64,000 nt of DNA, taken from the NCBI RefSeq assembly GCF_000337555.1, contig NZ_AOIO01000003.1:133132-197131 (forward strand), read 5' to 3'. The translations under genes and the position numbers were made by a program. This document shows, one piece after another, positions 25,310-34,719 of this stretch; position 1 is the first letter of the stretch, and every line of letters starts with the position of its first letter. The DNA comes from Natrialba asiatica DSM 12278 (GTDB lineage Archaea; Halobacteriota; Halobacteria; Halobacteriales; Natrialbaceae). A model generated the notes under the pieces. That model did not search any database and was not told where the DNA came from. It saw nothing but the letters and a program-made list of their open reading frames with translations.

Positions 25310-26349
25310 TGCTTCCAGTTACGATCGACCCGTTGAGCACGCTGCTCGTCGCTCTTGCGATCGGAATCCTCATCTGGGGATTCGAACGATACCGACGCCG
25401 GTTCGAGCGAAGCGACCTTCTGATCGCAGGGATTCTCGCGAGCGGCCTGCTCTCGTTCGTGTTCATGCCGGGCGCGTTCGATTTCGTCGGCGTCGCACTC
25501 GACATCGAGCACCGCTACGTCGTGATCTCGCTGCTCGCAAACATCGTCTTCATCGGATTCCTGTGTTACGTGTTGACGCTCGTCCACGGTGTACACGACG
25601 AGGTGTCCGAGCTGACGCAGGCCCTCACCGTCGAGCGGGCACCGGCGACGGACGGCGGCACGGACGCGGAATGCATCTTCGTCGTTATCCCCGCCTACAA
25701 CGAGGGCGAGACGATCACCGACGTCGTCTCGTCGCTTCCCGAAACGATCCGCGGATACGAGGTCCAACCGCTCGTCGTCTCCGACGGCTCGACCGACGAC
25801 ACCGCTCGAAATGCCCGTGCGTGCGGCGCGATGGTCGTCGAACACCCCATCAATCAGGGCCAAGGAGGAGCCCTCAAAACCGGCTTCGATATCGCGCTCG
25901 AGAACGACGCTACGATCGTCATCACGATGGACGGTGACGGACAGCACCCGGCCGACGAACTCGACCGGCTCGTCGATCCGATCGTCACGAACGAGGCGGA
26001 TTACGTGATGGGATCGCGGTACCTCGGCGTCAACCGGTCCGGGAACGGACTCGTTCGACGCTCGGGGATTCGATTTTTCACGACGGTAATCAACGTGCTG
26101 ACGAACGCGAAGATCACCGACTGTACGAACGGCTACCGCGCGATTCGCGGCTCGATGCTCGAGCACCTCTCGCTCACGGAACGACGATTCAGCGCGCCCG
26201 AACTGATCATCGAAGCCCGAAAGAACGGCCTCCGGCTCGAGGAGATTCCGATCAGGATCGAGGACCGAAAGAAAGGCGACACGAAGAAACCAAAGCTGGG
26301 CTTCGCGGTCGGCCTGACGCGCATCATCGTGATCGCATGGCTGCGATGA
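25309..26349 (+). CDS. DUF2304-GT2 fusion glycosyltransferase
   Basis: The first 110 residues of this 346-residue protein form three hydrophobic helices with the DUF2304 pattern (about 10-24, 36-60 and 72-94), then an acidic linker leads to a GT2 (DPM1-like) domain from about 122: FVVIPAYNEGETI, the DGS at 159-161, and the metal-binding DGD at 208-210 (ITMDGDGQHP). DUF2304 and GT2 are usually encoded by neighbouring genes, so the fusion keeps the enzyme on the membrane beside its lipid acceptor. Such enzymes transfer a sugar to a polyprenol or dolichol phosphate. ATG 25309 overlaps the previous stop (TAATG). Confidence 0.92.
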   Translation: MLPVTIDPLSTLLVALAIGILIWGFERYRRRFERSDLLIAGILASGLLSFVFMPGAFDFVGVALDIEHRYVVISLLANIVFIGFLCYVLTLVHGVHDEVSELTQALTVERAPATDGGTDAECIFVVIPAYNEGETITDVVSSLPETIRGYEVQPLVVSDGSTDDTARNARACGAMVVEHPINQGQGGALKTGFDIALENDATIVITMDGDGQHPADELDRLVDPIVTNEADYVMGSRYLGVNRSGNGLVRRSGIRFFTTVINVLTNAKITDCTNGYRAIRGSMLEHLSLTERRFSAPELIIEARKNGLRLEEIPIRIEDRKKGDTKKPKLGFAVGLTRIIVIAWLR

Positions 26350-26479
26350 CGCCCGCCGCAATGCCGTCGCGTCGACCGGACGCGGCGGCCGTCGATCGGA
26401 GGGCCGCGACGGCCCGAGATTCGATACCGACATCCCCGAATAACGCTCACGAACGACTCCCTATCACCGCTTCCCATCC

Positions 26480-27136
26480 ATGAGAGCAAACGAAACACGC
26501 AAACGAAACGTATCGAAGACGTTCGAACGCTGCATCGAAGACCACGTCAGGAACGAGTCCGTCCTCGACATCGGCTGCGTCGCACACGATTCCGACAAGC
26601 GACACGACGAGGCGTGGTTGCACGAACTCGTCGTCCGGTCGGCCGACGACGCACTCGGTATCGACATCCTCGACAAGGAACTCGCGGCGCTCGCGGAGGA
26701 CGGTTACGACGTCACCTACGGCGACGCACAGGACCTCGCGCTCGAGGAGACGTTCGACGTGATCGTCATCGGCGAACTGATCGAGCACCTCGTCGACTTC
26801 GACGGACTGCTCCGCTCGATCGACGATCACCTCGCCGACGGCGGCAAGCTCGTCGTCACGACGCCGAACGCGATGGCGGTCCATTGGACCGGCCTTCGGC
26901 TGCTGGACCAGGAGTTCGTCAACACCGATCACACCTGCTGGTTTGACGTCACGACGCTGACCCAGCTGCTCGAGCGATACGGGTTCGAACCGCTCGAGGT
27001 CACGTACGTCGGGGACTGCAGCCCCACGCTCGAGGATCCGCTCCAGATCGGCGGGTGGCTGTGCGAACGCATCCTGCCGGACCGCATCGGTAAGAGCACG
27101 CTCGCCGTCGTCGCCGCCCGCAGCGACGATTCGTAA
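26480..27136 (+). CDS. Class I SAM-dependent methyltransferase
   Basis: A 218-residue methyltransferase. Motif I VLDIGCVAHD is near residue 27, followed by GIDILDKE (motif II), GDAQDLALEETFDVIVIGEL (motifs III-IV) and a TPNAMAVHW segment. It lies 131 nt after the GT2 gene in the same direction and is convergent with a GT4 gene. In such loci methyltransferases modify sugars of the glycan, for example hexuronate residues, though the substrate is not visible here. Confidence 0.88.
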   Translation: MRANETRKRNVSKTFERCIEDHVRNESVLDIGCVAHDSDKRHDEAWLHELVVRSADDALGIDILDKELAALAEDGYDVTYGDAQDLALEETFDVIVIGELIEHLVDFDGLLRSIDDHLADGGKLVVTTPNAMAVHWTGLRLLDQEFVNTDHTCWFDVTTLTQLLERYGFEPLEVTYVGDCSPTLEDPLQIGGWLCERILPDRIGKSTLAVVAARSDDS

Positions 27137-27193
27137 GACGCGCTCGACGATCGGCTATCCTCGTCGGACGAGACGGAGAAAATCGAGGTCGAG

Positions 27194-28564
27194 CTACGGG
27201 CGGGAGCCGACTGCCGCCGTGATTCGGGCGATCCGAGCGCGAAGCCCGGATTCGGCGGCGCGCTCGCGGTCTCGCGCGATGGCCGAGAAGAGGTCGCCGA
27301 CCCGGTCGCCGAGCTCGTCCCAGCGGTGGTGTCGGTCGACGAACGCGATTCCCCGCTCGCCCATCGCCCGCCGCCGGTCCGGATCGGACGCGAGGTCGCG
27401 AAGCGCCGCCGCGACGGCGTCCGGATCGTTCTCGACGGCGAGTCCGGCGTCGGTCGCCTCGGTGACGGACTCGATCTCCGCGACGGCGCTGGCGACGTAG
27501 GGCGTACCGAGGGCCATCGTCTCGAGGAACTTCGTCGGCCGCGCGTAATCGAGCGCGTGCTCCGTCTGCAGCGGCACCAGACTGATCGCCGACGACGCGA
27601 CCAGCGCCGGAATCTCCTCGCGAGGGATCGGCCCGTTGATCCGGACCCGGTCGTCGATACCGAGCCGCGACGCGAGCGCCTCGAGTTCGTCCCGGCGTTC
27701 ACCGAAGCCGTAGACGACGAGCTCGTGATCGATCTCGGCGCGCCGGAACCCGCGCAGGAACGGCTCGAAGGCCTGTCCCTCTCCGAGCTTGCCCGTGTAG
27801 ATGATCCGCGGCTCCTCGTCGGTCGCGACGGACGGATCGAAGAGGTCATCATCGACGCCGAACGGGACCGTCTCGATTCTGTCTTCGTCGATATCGTACT
27901 CCGCCACGTACTGTGACGCCATCGTCGGCGTGAGGGCGATGAGCCGGTCGCAGCGCTCGATCGCGATCCGCTCCATCCACCGCAGCAGTCGGTAGGCGAG
28001 CGACCGCTCGTCGGTGAACCCGAAATCGACCGCGTTCTCGAGCCAGCGGTCGTAGACGTCGACGACGAGCCCGCGCCCGGTCGCCAGCGCCGCGAGACCG
28101 GGCACGAGCGTCGTGTGCGGCCCGATCTGGACGACGACGCAGTCGTACTTCCGGCCGTGAACGAGCACGTATACGGTCGCGAGCACCGCGAAGATGACGT
28201 GGTTGAGGATCCGCTCGACGTTCGTCCGATCCTCGACGGGCTGGTAGGTGAACAGCCGCGTGACGGGAACATCGCCGACGCGCTCGTTCGACCAGAGGCT
28301 GTACCGCCGGTCGAATTCGCCGACGGGAACCGAGGGCTGGGGGCAGATGACGCGAGACTCGACGCTGTCGGGGACGTTCCGGAGAAGCATCTCCCATCGG
28401 TGCGCGCCGGCCATCGACTCCGGGGGGAACAGTTGCGAGATGACGAGGGCGGACGTCGATTCCGTCTCGGTCCCCGTTTCAGCCCCCGTCTCCGTTTCCG
28501 TTTTCGCGTCGCTCAGTTCGTCGTTCGTTTGAACTCGTCTCGACTGTGCAGTGGCTGTTGACAT
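27194..28564 (-). CDS. GT4-family glycosyltransferase with a TE-rich N-terminal tail
   Basis: A 456-residue glycosyltransferase of the GT-B fold. The start ATG 28564 gives a low-complexity tail (TETETGAETGTETESTS) before the catalytic part, which starts SALVISQLFPPESMAGAHR. The second Rossmann domain has IIYTGKLGEGQAFEPFLRG, VYGFGERRDELEALA and the UDP/GDP-sugar-binding PTKFLETMALGTP. The frame stays open upstream of 28564, but that part has no coding character. It ends just before the convergent methyltransferase gene. It should add a sugar to a lipid-linked glycan. Confidence 0.9.
   Translation of the reverse strand: MSTATAQSRRVQTNDELSDAKTETETGAETGTETESTSALVISQLFPPESMAGAHRWEMLLRNVPDSVESRVICPQPSVPVGEFDRRYSLWSNERVGDVPVTRLFTYQPVEDRTNVERILNHVIFAVLATVYVLVHGRKYDCVVVQIGPHTTLVPGLAALATGRGLVVDVYDRWLENAVDFGFTDERSLAYRLLRWMERIAIERCDRLIALTPTMASQYVAEYDIDEDRIETVPFGVDDDLFDPSVATDEEPRIIYTGKLGEGQAFEPFLRGFRRAEIDHELVVYGFGERRDELEALASRLGIDDRVRINGPIPREEIPALVASSAISLVPLQTEHALDYARPTKFLETMALGTPYVASAVAEIESVTEATDAGLAVENDPDAVAAALRDLASDPDRRRAMGERGIAFVDRHHRWDELGDRVGDLFSAIARDRERAAESGLRARIARITAAVGSRP
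28461..28507 (-). repeat. Pyrimidine/purine-asymmetric repeat coding for Thr-Glu
   Basis: Plus-strand TCCGTCTCGG and CCCCGTCTCC-type units encode the TETETGAETGTE tail of the GT4 gene on the minus strand. It resembles the tract at 24211-24242 in content and direction relative to its gene. Confidence 0.5.
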
Positions 28565-28575
28565 GCGTTGTCGGA

Positions 28576-29862
28576 TCAGGGTTCGATCGGGTTTTCGACG
28601 CCGAACTGGAGGACGTCGACGCCGGTATCGATCAGGCGCGCTCGCTCCGCTTCGAGAGCAGCGACCGTTTTCTCGTGCGGAACCAGTTGGACGACGACGT
28701 CGGGCGATTCGCGTTCGAGAACCGACGGGAGATCGTCGTAGGCGAGTTCGTCGACGTAGCGGTCGTAGTGGCGTACGCGGTAGCCGTCGCCGCGCAAGTC
28801 GGCGACGATCTGCATCGCGGGGCTGTTCCGACGGTCGTCGACGCTCGGCTTGTACGCCGCACCGAACGCGAGGACCGTCGGGTCTGCGTGGGACGCGAGC
28901 GCACGCCGAATCTTTCGGGTCGCAACGGCCGGCATCTTGTCGTTGATTCGTCGCGCGCTCGTGATGAGATTCGTGTGTTCCGGATCGACCTCGTTCAGGA
29001 ACCATGGATCGATCGGCAGGCAGTGACCACCGACGCCGATACCGGGCTGGAGAATGTCGACCCGCGGGTGTCGGTTCGCGAGTTCGATCACGTCGCTCAT
29101 GTCGATGTCGAGTTCTTCGCCGATCAGCGCGAACTCGTTTGCGAGCGCCACGTTGACGTCGCGAAACGTGTTCTCCATGAGCTTACAGAGTTCGGCGGAG
29201 AGCAGATCCGTGTAGTAGATCTCCCCCTCCAGGAAGGGTTCGTAAATCGACGCCGCCCGTCGGCGACTGGTCTCATCGATGCCGCCGATGACGCGATCGT
29301 TTCCGACGAGTTCATCGAACACGTTTCCGGGGAGTATCCGTTCGGGCGAGTGGGTGAGTTGGATGTCCGCACCCGGTTCGAACCCCGCCTCTTTGAGGAA
29401 AGGGACGATCGTTTCCTCGCAGGTCAGCGGCGGGATCGTCGATTCGACGTTGATTAGATCGCCCGGTTCGAGGTACGGCCGGATCGACTCGAGAGCGGCT
29501 TCGAGTGCGGAGAGGTCGGGACTCTTGTTCGGTTCGGTTAGCGGGGTCGGGACCGAGATGACGAACGCGTCGCCGTCGGTCGGTTCGGTTCGCGCTTCGA
29601 GGTTCCGTTCGACGGGACCCGTCGTCAGGAGGTCCTGGAGTTCGTCCTCGTCTAAGTTGAGCGTGCCGTCGTTGATCTCCCGGACGAGATGCTGATCGAT
29701 ATCGACGCCGACGACTCGCTTGCCGTGGTCGGCGAGTAACAACGCGAGCGGTAAGCCGATGAATCCGGTGCCGATGACGACGATGTCTTCGACCGGGTCG
29801 GGCGCTGGATCGTCCGGGCCTTCCGGACCGCTCAGGTCGCTCTCGTTCTCACTCGATGTCAT
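28576..29862 (-). CDS. UDP-sugar dehydrogenase, WecC/UDP-ManNAc dehydrogenase type
   Basis: The 428-residue protein is a UDP-glucose/GDP-mannose dehydrogenase family member: GTGFIGLPLA at 31-40, the helix SAELCKLMENTFRD with K227, and the active-site GVGGHCLPIDP with C281. It oxidises a UDP-HexNAc (probably UDP-ManNAc) twice with NAD+ to the uronic acid. ATG 29862 is chosen because the longer frame overlaps the epimerase gene completely. It overlaps that gene by 14 nt. With WecB two genes upstream, it supports UDP-ManNAcA synthesis for an acidic surface glycan. Confidence 0.9.
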   Translation of the reverse strand: MTSSENESDLSGPEGPDDPAPDPVEDIVVIGTGFIGLPLALLLADHGKRVVGVDIDQHLVREINDGTLNLDEDELQDLLTTGPVERNLEARTEPTDGDAFVISVPTPLTEPNKSPDLSALEAALESIRPYLEPGDLINVESTIPPLTCEETIVPFLKEAGFEPGADIQLTHSPERILPGNVFDELVGNDRVIGGIDETSRRRAASIYEPFLEGEIYYTDLLSAELCKLMENTFRDVNVALANEFALIGEELDIDMSDVIELANRHPRVDILQPGIGVGGHCLPIDPWFLNEVDPEHTNLITSARRINDKMPAVATRKIRRALASHADPTVLAFGAAYKPSVDDRRNSPAMQIVADLRGDGYRVRHYDRYVDELAYDDLPSVLERESPDVVVQLVPHEKTVAALEAERARLIDTGVDVLQFGVENPIEP

Positions 29863-30766
29863 AGTACTCACGCATCCAGTCGATCGTTCGGGGGACGCCC
29901 TCCTCGAGCGAGACGCGCTGTTCGTGGTCCAGATCGCGCACCGACTTCTCGATGCTCGCCTTCTTGTCCAGGGTGTTGTGGGTTTCCGTGCCGCGGTATT
30001 CGACCGCCTCGTCGTCCTTGCCGAGGTAGCCGAGCACCGCGTCCGAGAGTTCTTTGATGTCGTAGTACTCAGTGCCGGCGATGTTGTACACTTCGCCGGG
30101 ATGGAACGAATCGACGACGTTCGCAAGCGTTCGCACGGTGTCGTCGATGTAGGTAAACGACCGGTGGTGATTCTCGTAGACGTGGTACGGAAGGTCGTGT
30201 AACGCACGGTAGCAGAACTTGCAGACGACGCTTCGGTACTCGCTGTAGCGCTCGCCCGGGCCGTACGTGTTGAAAAATCGGACCCGAACCGACTCGGTAC
30301 CGTGTCGATCCGCGGCGTTCAGTATCTGCTGTTCGTTCACCCACTTCGAAATCGCGTAGTCGTTGAGCTGTCGGGGCCCCTCCTCGAGCGGGACCGACTC
30401 CTCCATCACGTCCGGGTAATCGCCGTAGACTTCGCTACTCGAGGAGAACACCAGCCGGAAATCGTGCTCGGCTTGCAGCCGAAGGACGTTCTTCGTTCCG
30501 ATCGCGTTCGAGGTCCACATCGTCTCGTAGAAGTCCTCTCCGTTCTTGCGACCGAACTCGGCGGCCAGGTGATAGACGTAATCGAACTCGCGGTCCTCGA
30601 AGATCCGTTCGAGCTGGCGGTATTCGCTCACGTCACACCGATAGTACCGTTCCCGTTCGCTCCACGGGAGGTCGGCGACCCAAACGTCGTGGCCGCGTCG
30701 TTCGAGTTCAGCTGTGAGCGGTGCGCCGACGGCTCCGAGTCCACCAGTAACGAGCACTGATGCCAT
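29849..30766 (-). CDS. NAD-dependent epimerase/dehydratase
   Basis: A 305-residue extended SDR with GGLGAVG at 8-14, FSSSSEVYG near 107-115 and YAISK with Y137 and K141. It resembles UDP-glucuronate/UDP-glucose 4-epimerase-like enzymes of archaeal glycan loci. ATG 30766 is chosen because it begins directly at the Rossmann motif (MASVLVTGG); the frame extends seven codons upstream. It lies between the WecB and WecC-like genes in the same direction, and overlaps the latter. The product sugar is unknown. Confidence 0.9.
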   Translation of the reverse strand: MASVLVTGGLGAVGAPLTAELERRGHDVWVADLPWSERERYYRCDVSEYRQLERIFEDREFDYVYHLAAEFGRKNGEDFYETMWTSNAIGTKNVLRLQAEHDFRLVFSSSSEVYGDYPDVMEESVPLEEGPRQLNDYAISKWVNEQQILNAADRHGTESVRVRFFNTYGPGERYSEYRSVVCKFCYRALHDLPYHVYENHHRSFTYIDDTVRTLANVVDSFHPGEVYNIAGTEYYDIKELSDAVLGYLGKDDEAVEYRGTETHNTLDKKASIEKSVRDLDHEQRVSLEEGVPRTIDWMREYYDIE

Positions 30767-30833
30767 ACACCGGGCCACGACGAACACCGATAATTAGTTT
30801 GTGCCGGTATCTGGAGCAAACCATCACGAAACG

Positions 30834-31913
30834 CTACAATAAACTGTCAACAATCTGTTCCGCGGCGGTGCCGTCGCCGAACGGATTCGACCACGAACCG
30901 TCGCGGGAGACCATCTCGTCGGCGCCGGCGAGGATCGTCGACGACTCGGTTCCGACGAGGCGGTTCGCACCAACATCGATCGTTTCGGGCCGTTCGGTGG
31001 TGTCGCGGACGGTGAGACACGGCGTCTGCAAGATGCACGTCTCCTCCTGGACGCCGCCCGAATCCGTGATGACGAGCCGCGCGCTGGATTCGAGGACGAG
31101 AAAATCGAGAAACCCCAGGGGATCAACGAGTCGAACGGACGGCGGAATCGAAAGGTCGAACGCTGCGAGGTTCTCTCGTGCGCGCGGGTGGATCGGATAG
31201 AGAACCGTGCGGTCGGTACGGCGCGCGAACTCGCCGACGCCGCCGAGGATACCGGCGAAGCGATCCGGATCGTCGACGTTCTCCTCGCGGTGGGCGGTAA
31301 GCAGATAGAACTCGGCGGGTTCGAGGTCGTACTCCTCGAGAATCGTGCTCTTTCGGGTCGCGAGTTCGAGGTTCTGCGAGACGGCGTCGACGATCGTGTT
31401 TCCGGTGACGGTGATGCGGTCCGCGTCGATCCCTTCCGCTTCGAGCAGGCGCGCGGCTTCGCCGGTCGGTGCGAACAGGGAATCGGCGGCGTGATCGGCC
31501 AGGATTCGATTGATCTCTTCGGGCATCTCCCGGTCGAAGCTCCGCAGTCCCGCTTCGACGTGTCCGAGCGCAGTGTTTCGTTTGCTCGCCGCGATCGCGC
31601 CAGCGAGCGCTGAGTTCGTGTCTCCCTGGACGATCACGTCGGTCGGTTGCTCGTCCGAAAGAACCTCCGCGATGCCGAGAATCATCTCGGCGGTCTGTTC
31701 GCTGTGGGTTCCGGAGCCGACGGCGAGGTTGTGGTCCGGAGCGGGCAGTTCGAGTTGGTCGAAGAAGACCGTATCGAGCGACTCCGAGTAGTGTTGGCCG
31801 GTGTGGACGACGGTGTGTTGAATCTCCCGTCTGTGACACGCTCGAATGAGCGGCGAGAGCTTGATGATCTCCGGCCGAGTTCCGAGGACGAACGCGACGC
31901 GTGGAGCGGGCAT
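30834..31913 (-). CDS. wecB: UDP-N-acetylglucosamine 2-epimerase
   Basis: This 359-residue protein converts UDP-GlcNAc to UDP-ManNAc. It shows the family features GTRPEIIKLSPLIRA near the start, HTGQHYS, the HVEAGLRSFD region with active-site Glu residues, and a conserved HREEN in TAHREENVDDPDR. ATG 31913 begins the conserved part; the upstream in-frame TTG at 31922 is less likely. It is followed by an epimerase and a UDP-ManNAc-dehydrogenase-type gene on the same strand, so the three probably supply UDP-ManNAcA for the surface glycan. Confidence 0.93.
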   Translation of the reverse strand: MPAPRVAFVLGTRPEIIKLSPLIRACHRREIQHTVVHTGQHYSESLDTVFFDQLELPAPDHNLAVGSGTHSEQTAEMILGIAEVLSDEQPTDVIVQGDTNSALAGAIAASKRNTALGHVEAGLRSFDREMPEEINRILADHAADSLFAPTGEAARLLEAEGIDADRITVTGNTIVDAVSQNLELATRKSTILEEYDLEPAEFYLLTAHREENVDDPDRFAGILGGVGEFARRTDRTVLYPIHPRARENLAAFDLSIPPSVRLVDPLGFLDFLVLESSARLVITDSGGVQEETCILQTPCLTVRDTTERPETIDVGANRLVGTESSTILAGADEMVSRDGSWSNPFGDGTAAEQIVDSLL

Positions 31914-31998
31914 TCTTGACAATCCCGTCTACGTACGAGATAAAGAATCCACGCACGTAGGGGCGGCTTTCGCCGCACTTTCGCGTCGCTCGCGGATG

Positions 31999-33183
31999 TT
32001 ATCGAGCGCGTACCGGCTCGGCCGAATGCGGTTCGAGTTCCGACCGCGCCGCCTCGTAGAACTCGCGGTGGCGGTCGACGGACCGCTCGACGGAGAACTG
32101 CGCCTCGGCGCGGGAGCGGGCGGCGGCCCCGCGTCGGCGGCGTTTCGCCGGCGACGCGAGCGCCTCGAGGATCGCTGTCGCGAGCGCGTCGGGGTCCTTC
32201 GGCGGGACGAGCCACCCGTGGGTGCCGTCGTCGAGCTGTTCCGGCACGCCGCCGACCCGGGTCGCGACGATTCCGGTCCGCATCGCCATCGCCTCGAGTA
32301 CCGAGATCGGACAGGCCTCCCGCACCGACGGCAGGACGAACACGTCGAACGCACCGAGCAGTCGCGGAACGTCCGACCGATGGCCGAGGAACCGAACGGT
32401 GTTTTCGAGTCCGAGTTGCGCCCGGAGCGAGCGCAGCCGATCGAAATACGCCTCGCGCGACTCGAGTCGTTTGCCGACGACCGGAACGACGACGGAGCCG
32501 ACTCGGTTGCGAACGCGAGCGATGGCGCGCAGCAGGTACTCGTAGCCCTTCACCGGATTGATGTTGGCGACGGTGCCGACGATCGGCACGTCATCCGCGA
32601 CGCCGAGTTCGTTGCGAACTGACCGGCCAGCGTTCGGTTCCGTTTCGGGATCGAACTCGGCCGTATCGACGGGCGGGTAGACCGTCCGCGTCGAAACCGA
32701 GCCGTCGAAGAAGTGATCCTGTACCGCGTCCGCGGCGAGCGCGAGTTCGTCCGCCGTCGCCCGGGCGAGGCGGGCGACCCCGCGGTTAAGTGGCCACGGG
32801 GTCCCCGTATCGTTGAAGAACCAGGCGAGGGGCGTCCCCGACCGTCGAGCGGCGAGCGCGGCCGGAACGGCGAGCGTCATCCCTGCGTGAACGACGTCGA
32901 TACTGTACCGGTCGATCGCCGACGCCACGCGGCGAACGGCCGGTCCCAATCCGGCGACGAACCGAGCGTTCGCGGCGACGCGTCGCGGGGGCTGTAATCG
33001 AGGCGGGCCGGGTCTGATAACGTCGAATCCCGCGTCAGTCGCCATCGCTTCGAACGCATCATCGCCGTCCGGAAGGTGAAAGACCGTTTCGATCCCGCGG
33101 TCGCGAAGCCCTTCGGCCACGGCCAACGACCGCAACTGCGGGCCGCCGACGCGCGGATCGGCGAGGCTGGTGAGAACACGCAT
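31999..33183 (-). CDS. GT4-family glycosyltransferase
   Basis: The 394-residue GT-B enzyme starts with MRVLTSLADPRVGGPQLRSL, the donor-side loop of GT4 proteins. Domain 2 shows VGTVANINPVKGYEYLLRAI, LGHRSDVPRLLGAFDVFVLP and the EX7E-type signature EACPISVLEAMAMRTGIVA. ATG 33183 is chosen because the upstream extension has no domain. The gene is read with wecB, the epimerase and the WecC-like gene. It should transfer a sugar from a nucleotide or dolichol donor during glycan assembly. It is divergent from the next GT4 gene. Confidence 0.92.
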   Translation of the reverse strand: MRVLTSLADPRVGGPQLRSLAVAEGLRDRGIETVFHLPDGDDAFEAMATDAGFDVIRPGPPRLQPPRRVAANARFVAGLGPAVRRVASAIDRYSIDVVHAGMTLAVPAALAARRSGTPLAWFFNDTGTPWPLNRGVARLARATADELALAADAVQDHFFDGSVSTRTVYPPVDTAEFDPETEPNAGRSVRNELGVADDVPIVGTVANINPVKGYEYLLRAIARVRNRVGSVVVPVVGKRLESREAYFDRLRSLRAQLGLENTVRFLGHRSDVPRLLGAFDVFVLPSVREACPISVLEAMAMRTGIVATRVGGVPEQLDDGTHGWLVPPKDPDALATAILEALASPAKRRRRGAAARSRAEAQFSVERSVDRHREFYEAARSELEPHSAEPVRAR

Positions 33184-33481
33184 TCGGAATCCGTGTTCGT
33201 CACCGAGCGCATAAAGTGTGGTGTCGTTGCGCGACTGAACTCGTCGCTTACACGCAGAGCGGGCGCGTAAAGACGATGCTAAGGAGTGGCTATCCACGAG
33301 GTGGCCGTCTACGCTATGAGTAACTCGTCTGCGGCCGGACTCATACCGTACCGGGAAGAACGTTCGCGGCCGAGCACGTATCCGTCTCTAGCAATTCCGT
33401 GTTCCGAAACCGTTCTACCGGACTGACAGTCACCGACTTGTCATCAAACACTAAGACGTATGCGATGGTACGCGCATTCAG

Positions 33482-34636
33482 ATGCCCTCGCGCTCAATAG
33501 CGCTCGTTCTTCTTGCCTCCGAACTGGACCGAACACACGCCGCCCACGAGGCCGTTCACAACTTCGTGGATATCTACGAACGCGAGGCCGATCGCATTGT
33601 GATCGTCGGGCCCGAAACCATCGATATCGATCGATCGGCCGTCGAGCCGGTTCCGGTCGAGCGCCCGACCTCAAGTGCGGTCCCATCACGCGTTCTCTCC
33701 TACGTTCGCTACCAGCTCCGGATCGCAGCAGCTCTGTGGCGAAGACGACACACAACGGAGACGGTTTTCTTTCACATCGGTGGCAGCATGCTCCTGCTGC
33801 CGCTTCTCGCGAATAAACTCGCCCGGCTCCAGACGCTCGTATTCGTTCTTGGCTCCATCGAAGACGGATTCTACGCACAACACGGAGAGACATTCCTCAC
33901 GAGACAGTTTGGGCGAGCAATCGCGCTCGTCGAGGGCGTTACGTGCACGCTGGCGGACGATGTTCTCTTACTCTCGAAGCGGATGAACACACCCGGTCTG
34001 CCCTGGCCGTTCTCGCCGACGACGCAGGCCGCAAATCTCAACTACATCGACTGTACGGCCTTCGCGAAGCGAACTCCAGTCGAGGAGCGATCGACCGACG
34101 TCGTGTTCGTCGGCCGGTTCGCGGCCGTCAAAGGCGTCGACCGTATCGTGCGCACGCTTCCGGAACTCGTCGAGTCGAACCCAGACATTCGGGTTACGCT
34201 GATCGGAGCGGGATCGCTGTTCCCGGAGGTCGAAGCGGTCGTCGAGCGCCACGACCTCTCGGACAACGTCACGCTCACCGGCTGGGTCGACCACGAGGAG
34301 CTACCGGCCTATCTCGACGACGCGAAAGTTCTGCTACTGCCGTCCGAGTCCGAAGGCGTTCCTAAAGCCCTCCTCGAAGCGATGGCCTGCGGGACCGTTC
34401 CGGTCGCCACGCCCGTCGGTGGCGTCCCCGATATCGTCACCGATGGCAAAGACGGCGTCCTCCTTCGCGAGACGAACTCGGCCGCCATCGATCGCACGAT
34501 TTCGCGCGTTCTCGAGCGCGACGATCTGGGTGATCTCAGCGACACCGCACGCGAAACGATCCGTCGAGAGCACGCTTATCCGGTCGTCAGGGACCGTTAC
34601 CATCGTATCCTGCACGACAGCACACGACAGAGGTAA
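33482..34636 (+). CDS. GT4-family glycosyltransferase
   Basis: This 384-residue protein starts 298 nt from the divergent GT4 gene. Its second domain reads VVFVGRFAAVKGVDRIVR, LTGWVDHEELPAYLDDAKV and LPSESEGVPKALLEAMACGT, the GT4 signature with the usual pair of Glu residues. The first domain has a hydrophobic stretch (SMLLLPLLANKLARL) that may bind the membrane. It is followed by a flippase gene. The sugar and acceptor are unknown. Confidence 0.9.
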   Translation: MPSRSIALVLLASELDRTHAAHEAVHNFVDIYEREADRIVIVGPETIDIDRSAVEPVPVERPTSSAVPSRVLSYVRYQLRIAAALWRRRHTTETVFFHIGGSMLLLPLLANKLARLQTLVFVLGSIEDGFYAQHGETFLTRQFGRAIALVEGVTCTLADDVLLLSKRMNTPGLPWPFSPTTQAANLNYIDCTAFAKRTPVEERSTDVVFVGRFAAVKGVDRIVRTLPELVESNPDIRVTLIGAGSLFPEVEAVVERHDLSDNVTLTGWVDHEELPAYLDDAKVLLLPSESEGVPKALLEAMACGTVPVATPVGGVPDIVTDGKDGVLLRETNSAAIDRTISRVLERDDLGDLSDTARETIRREHAYPVVRDRYHRILHDSTRQR

Positions 34637-34719
34637 GGATATATGATCGATAGGACGACTGACCCGAGGAAGTCGCCGAGTGACCGCCGAGGTCGAAATC
34701 AAGTTAGAGGTCGAATTCG

